The notes beneath the pieces were generated by a model, which was not told where the DNA came from, ran no database searches, and saw nothing but the letters and a program-made list of their open reading frames with translations. The position numbers were made by a program, and so were the translations under genes. DNA of 21,813 bases from Larix sibirica. Taxonomy: Eukaryota; Streptophyta; Pinopsida; Pinales; Pinaceae. Within the stretch, counting starts at the first letter, position 1; each line of letters begins with the position of its first letter. This document shows positions 19,905 to 21,813 of this stretch, in pieces. The stretch lies in NCBI GenBank assembly GCA_004151065.3, contig NWUY0300038065.1:1-21813 (forward strand), written 5' to 3'.

Positions 19905-21676
19905 TCCCTCCATTCACGTGCACTGTGAAAAGGATTTATGTCATGGGCTCATTTTGGTTCACATATATGTCATGAGCTCATTTTGGCCAGGAGAGCCATG
20001 CGTGTGATTTGAATTTTGAATATGTGTTTTTTATCGTTTATAGTAACATACGAAAGAAAAAATAATTGTTGAATTGTTATATTTGTTTTTACATGCGGTG
20101 AATATTCGAATGGTGTCGTGTAGCATTATGACTACACCAAGGTGAGACAAAAATGACGAATTATTATTATCAAAATCCAAAGTGTATGGTGGAACGGGTA
20201 ACGTGAAATAGGAATACCACTAGATGAAACGGGTAGCATGAATTAGGAATACCTAATGCATATTTGTAAATTTATTTCCTTCCAAGAGCACCATGTAAAT
20301 AATAAAAGAGCTTTACTCTTGAGAGATATTAAATTCCACAGGGATTATGTAATCCCCTTGTTTAATATTTTATTGTATTTTAAATTAATTTTTTAAAATA
20401 TTTAAAATATTAATATATTAGTTTAAAATGTTTTATATTTATTAAATAATAAGATATTAAAAAACAACTTTTGTGTTAGCTTAAAAAGATTGAAATATGT
20501 ATAAATGAATTTAGGTTAGGATATAAAAATACAACTTAACTGTTAAGGAATGATGTGTCTTAAAGATTTTGCTCTCCTTTATTGAAAACAAGGTTACGAG
20601 TAGATGCTTAATGTACAATCACAAGCGAATTAATATGAAGAGAGAGAGGGGTTGTGTAGCATTGCTTGAGATACTAATGAATGCCATGCAAAAGTTAAAA
20701 GAGGGTGGACTAAAGATACATATTCAACTTAATTATTGGAGGATAAATGGGGAGGTCTCTCTTCAAAGTATTGTTACCATTAAAAGTATAACTACAACTA
20801 AATGTAAAGAGAAATTGTGGTGCAATGAAGAAATTGTGAATAAGAGAAAGTTTATTTGTTATAAGGAGATCATAAACCGCAAGCTAGAAAATCAAAATTG
20901 TATTTCTAATGTAAGCAATATGGAAAAGAAAATTAATATCGTTAAAATATGAACTAATCCTTAGTCTAATAGTGAAATTGGGCTTTGAAATAGACCTAAA
21001 ACATGACGAGAGGAAAGATTGTGTAATTTTGAGATACTTAAAAGGTGGAGGGCGAAATACAATACCCCCTAGACTTCCCTACCTACACAAATTTTAGGTC
21101 TCATTTTCAAGCCATTTGTCACACTACGAATCCTCACAACATATTAACTCATAAAAATAAAAATAAAAAACTGCTCATAAAGCTTCTTCTCAATCTTTTT
21201 TGCCACGTAAACAATATGTTGAAACCTATTAATTAATATCCGTGTTTATTTTTGTAAGGACCAATAAACCAACGTTGGTCTTTAGTGGATGATAAACATG
21301 ATGATGATCCATCATTATGTGTCTAAGTATTTTAACAATAGTTGGTTGATTTTATATATATATATTTTAAAAGTGAGTTAATAATTGAATAGACTCAACA
21401 TTTTCGACAAGTTCATATTTTCAGTGAGGAAAAGTTTCACCCATATCCACTCATGTTTTTTCCAAATTCTAGTTATTTAGGTCATTTTAAAATGGGCCAA
21501 AACCCTCAGAGCCAAAGTTCCATGGTACAAGTTCCCATCACTCCATTGGAACTATGACTTTCGATAAATAACTTGTCAAATATGATGAGAATTTTCACCA
21601 AAAAATGACTGAGTTTGTCCACTAATAAAAATAAATAATAAATAAAATAACACTAGTCATTAGAATTTGTACTAGC
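19905..21676. mobile_element. Repeat R, copy 2, uninterrupted
   Basis: This copy aligns along its length with 9690-10506 plus 12192-13060. It starts at CCTCCATTCACGTGCACTGTG and ends near GAATTTGTACTAG. It keeps the doubled GGTAGCATGAATTAGGAATAC motif and the AATATTCGAATGGTGTC landmark. The 127-residue open frame at 20569-20952 inside it is Lys/Ile/Asn-rich, has no domain and is not preserved in copy 1, so I do not call it a gene. The element class is unknown. Confidence 0.7.
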
Positions 21677-21682
21677 ACATCT

Positions 21683-21726
21683 ACTTAACTTGTGGCCGGT
21701 GAACACCGATAGGTCACAAGTTAAGT
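21683..21726. repeat. 12-bp perfect inverted repeat (hairpin)
   Basis: ACTTAACTTGTG (21683-21694) and CACAAGTTAAGT (21715-21726) are exact reverse complements separated by 20 bases. It lies directly after the end of repeat R copy 2 and may be the start of another transposable element that leaves the window. No gene is visible from 21677 to the end. Confidence 0.7.
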
Positions 21727-21813
21727 TCCATGGACAAGTTATGTGTTACTTACTTGTTCTCCATTCTTAGTTGTAATTAGTTGTTGTCTATGCCTCAACT
21801 ATTTGTTACCTTG

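Noticed and set aside
13060-19905. Interior of one large LTR element bounded by the two R copies
   Set aside because: No primer-binding site or polypurine tract next to either copy, no gag-pol in between, and intron-containing PTEN2 exons inside. Kept only as an alternative reading.
20569-20952. 127-residue plus-strand open frame in repeat R copy 2
   Set aside because: Lys/Ile/Asn-rich with no domain, explained by AT-rich composition. The corresponding part of copy 1 is interrupted and does not preserve the frame.

Overview
This is a window of nuclear DNA from a land plant. Two multi-exon, intron-rich genes of plant type lie on the minus strand among decayed retrotransposons. Long repeat-filled introns and many old Copia and LINE remnants suggest a large, transposon-rich genome such as a conifer or other gymnosperm. 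That lineage call is an inference; no single feature proves it. A two-base N gap lies at 19265-19266.

Layout. 1 to about 1950: the 5' half of a degenerate Ty1/Copia retrotransposon on the minus strand (LTR, primer-binding site, gag, zinc knuckle, gag-pre-integrase, start of integrase). 2176-3002: LTR and primer-binding site of a second minus-strand LTR element. 3945-7810: ten exons, all phase-consistent, of a plant DUF547 protein with an N-terminal MIP1-type leucine zipper. The first 500 residues are encoded here and the C-terminal exon(s) must lie beyond the left edge, so both LTR elements sit in a large intron or downstream of a broken gene. 7811 to about 9690: 5' flank of that gene. About 9690-13060: a dispersed repeat of unknown class (called R here), split by a 1.7 kb LINE insertion that has a 14-bp target-site duplication. 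13060-16430: unassigned low-complexity sequence, a second LINE fragment (RNase H domain) and a 298-bp tandem duplication full of microsatellites. 17160-18021: four intact exons of a plant PTEN2-type phosphatase carrying the P-loop, with neither end of the gene visible. 18661-18860: a 100-bp tandem duplication. 19265: the gap. About 19905-21676: a second, uninterrupted copy of repeat R in the same orientation.

The two host genes are on the same strand, but nothing links them functionally. The DUF547 gene looks functional within the window. The PTEN2 exons are clean yet orphaned: the exons that should follow were not recognised in the 9 kb between them and the DUF547 gene. They are therefore a captured or truncated fragment, part of a gene with very long introns that would enclose the DUF547 gene, or the product of a misassembly. 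No previously undescribed biochemical system was found. The most notable items are the orphan PTEN2 exons flanked by direct repeats, and repeat R.
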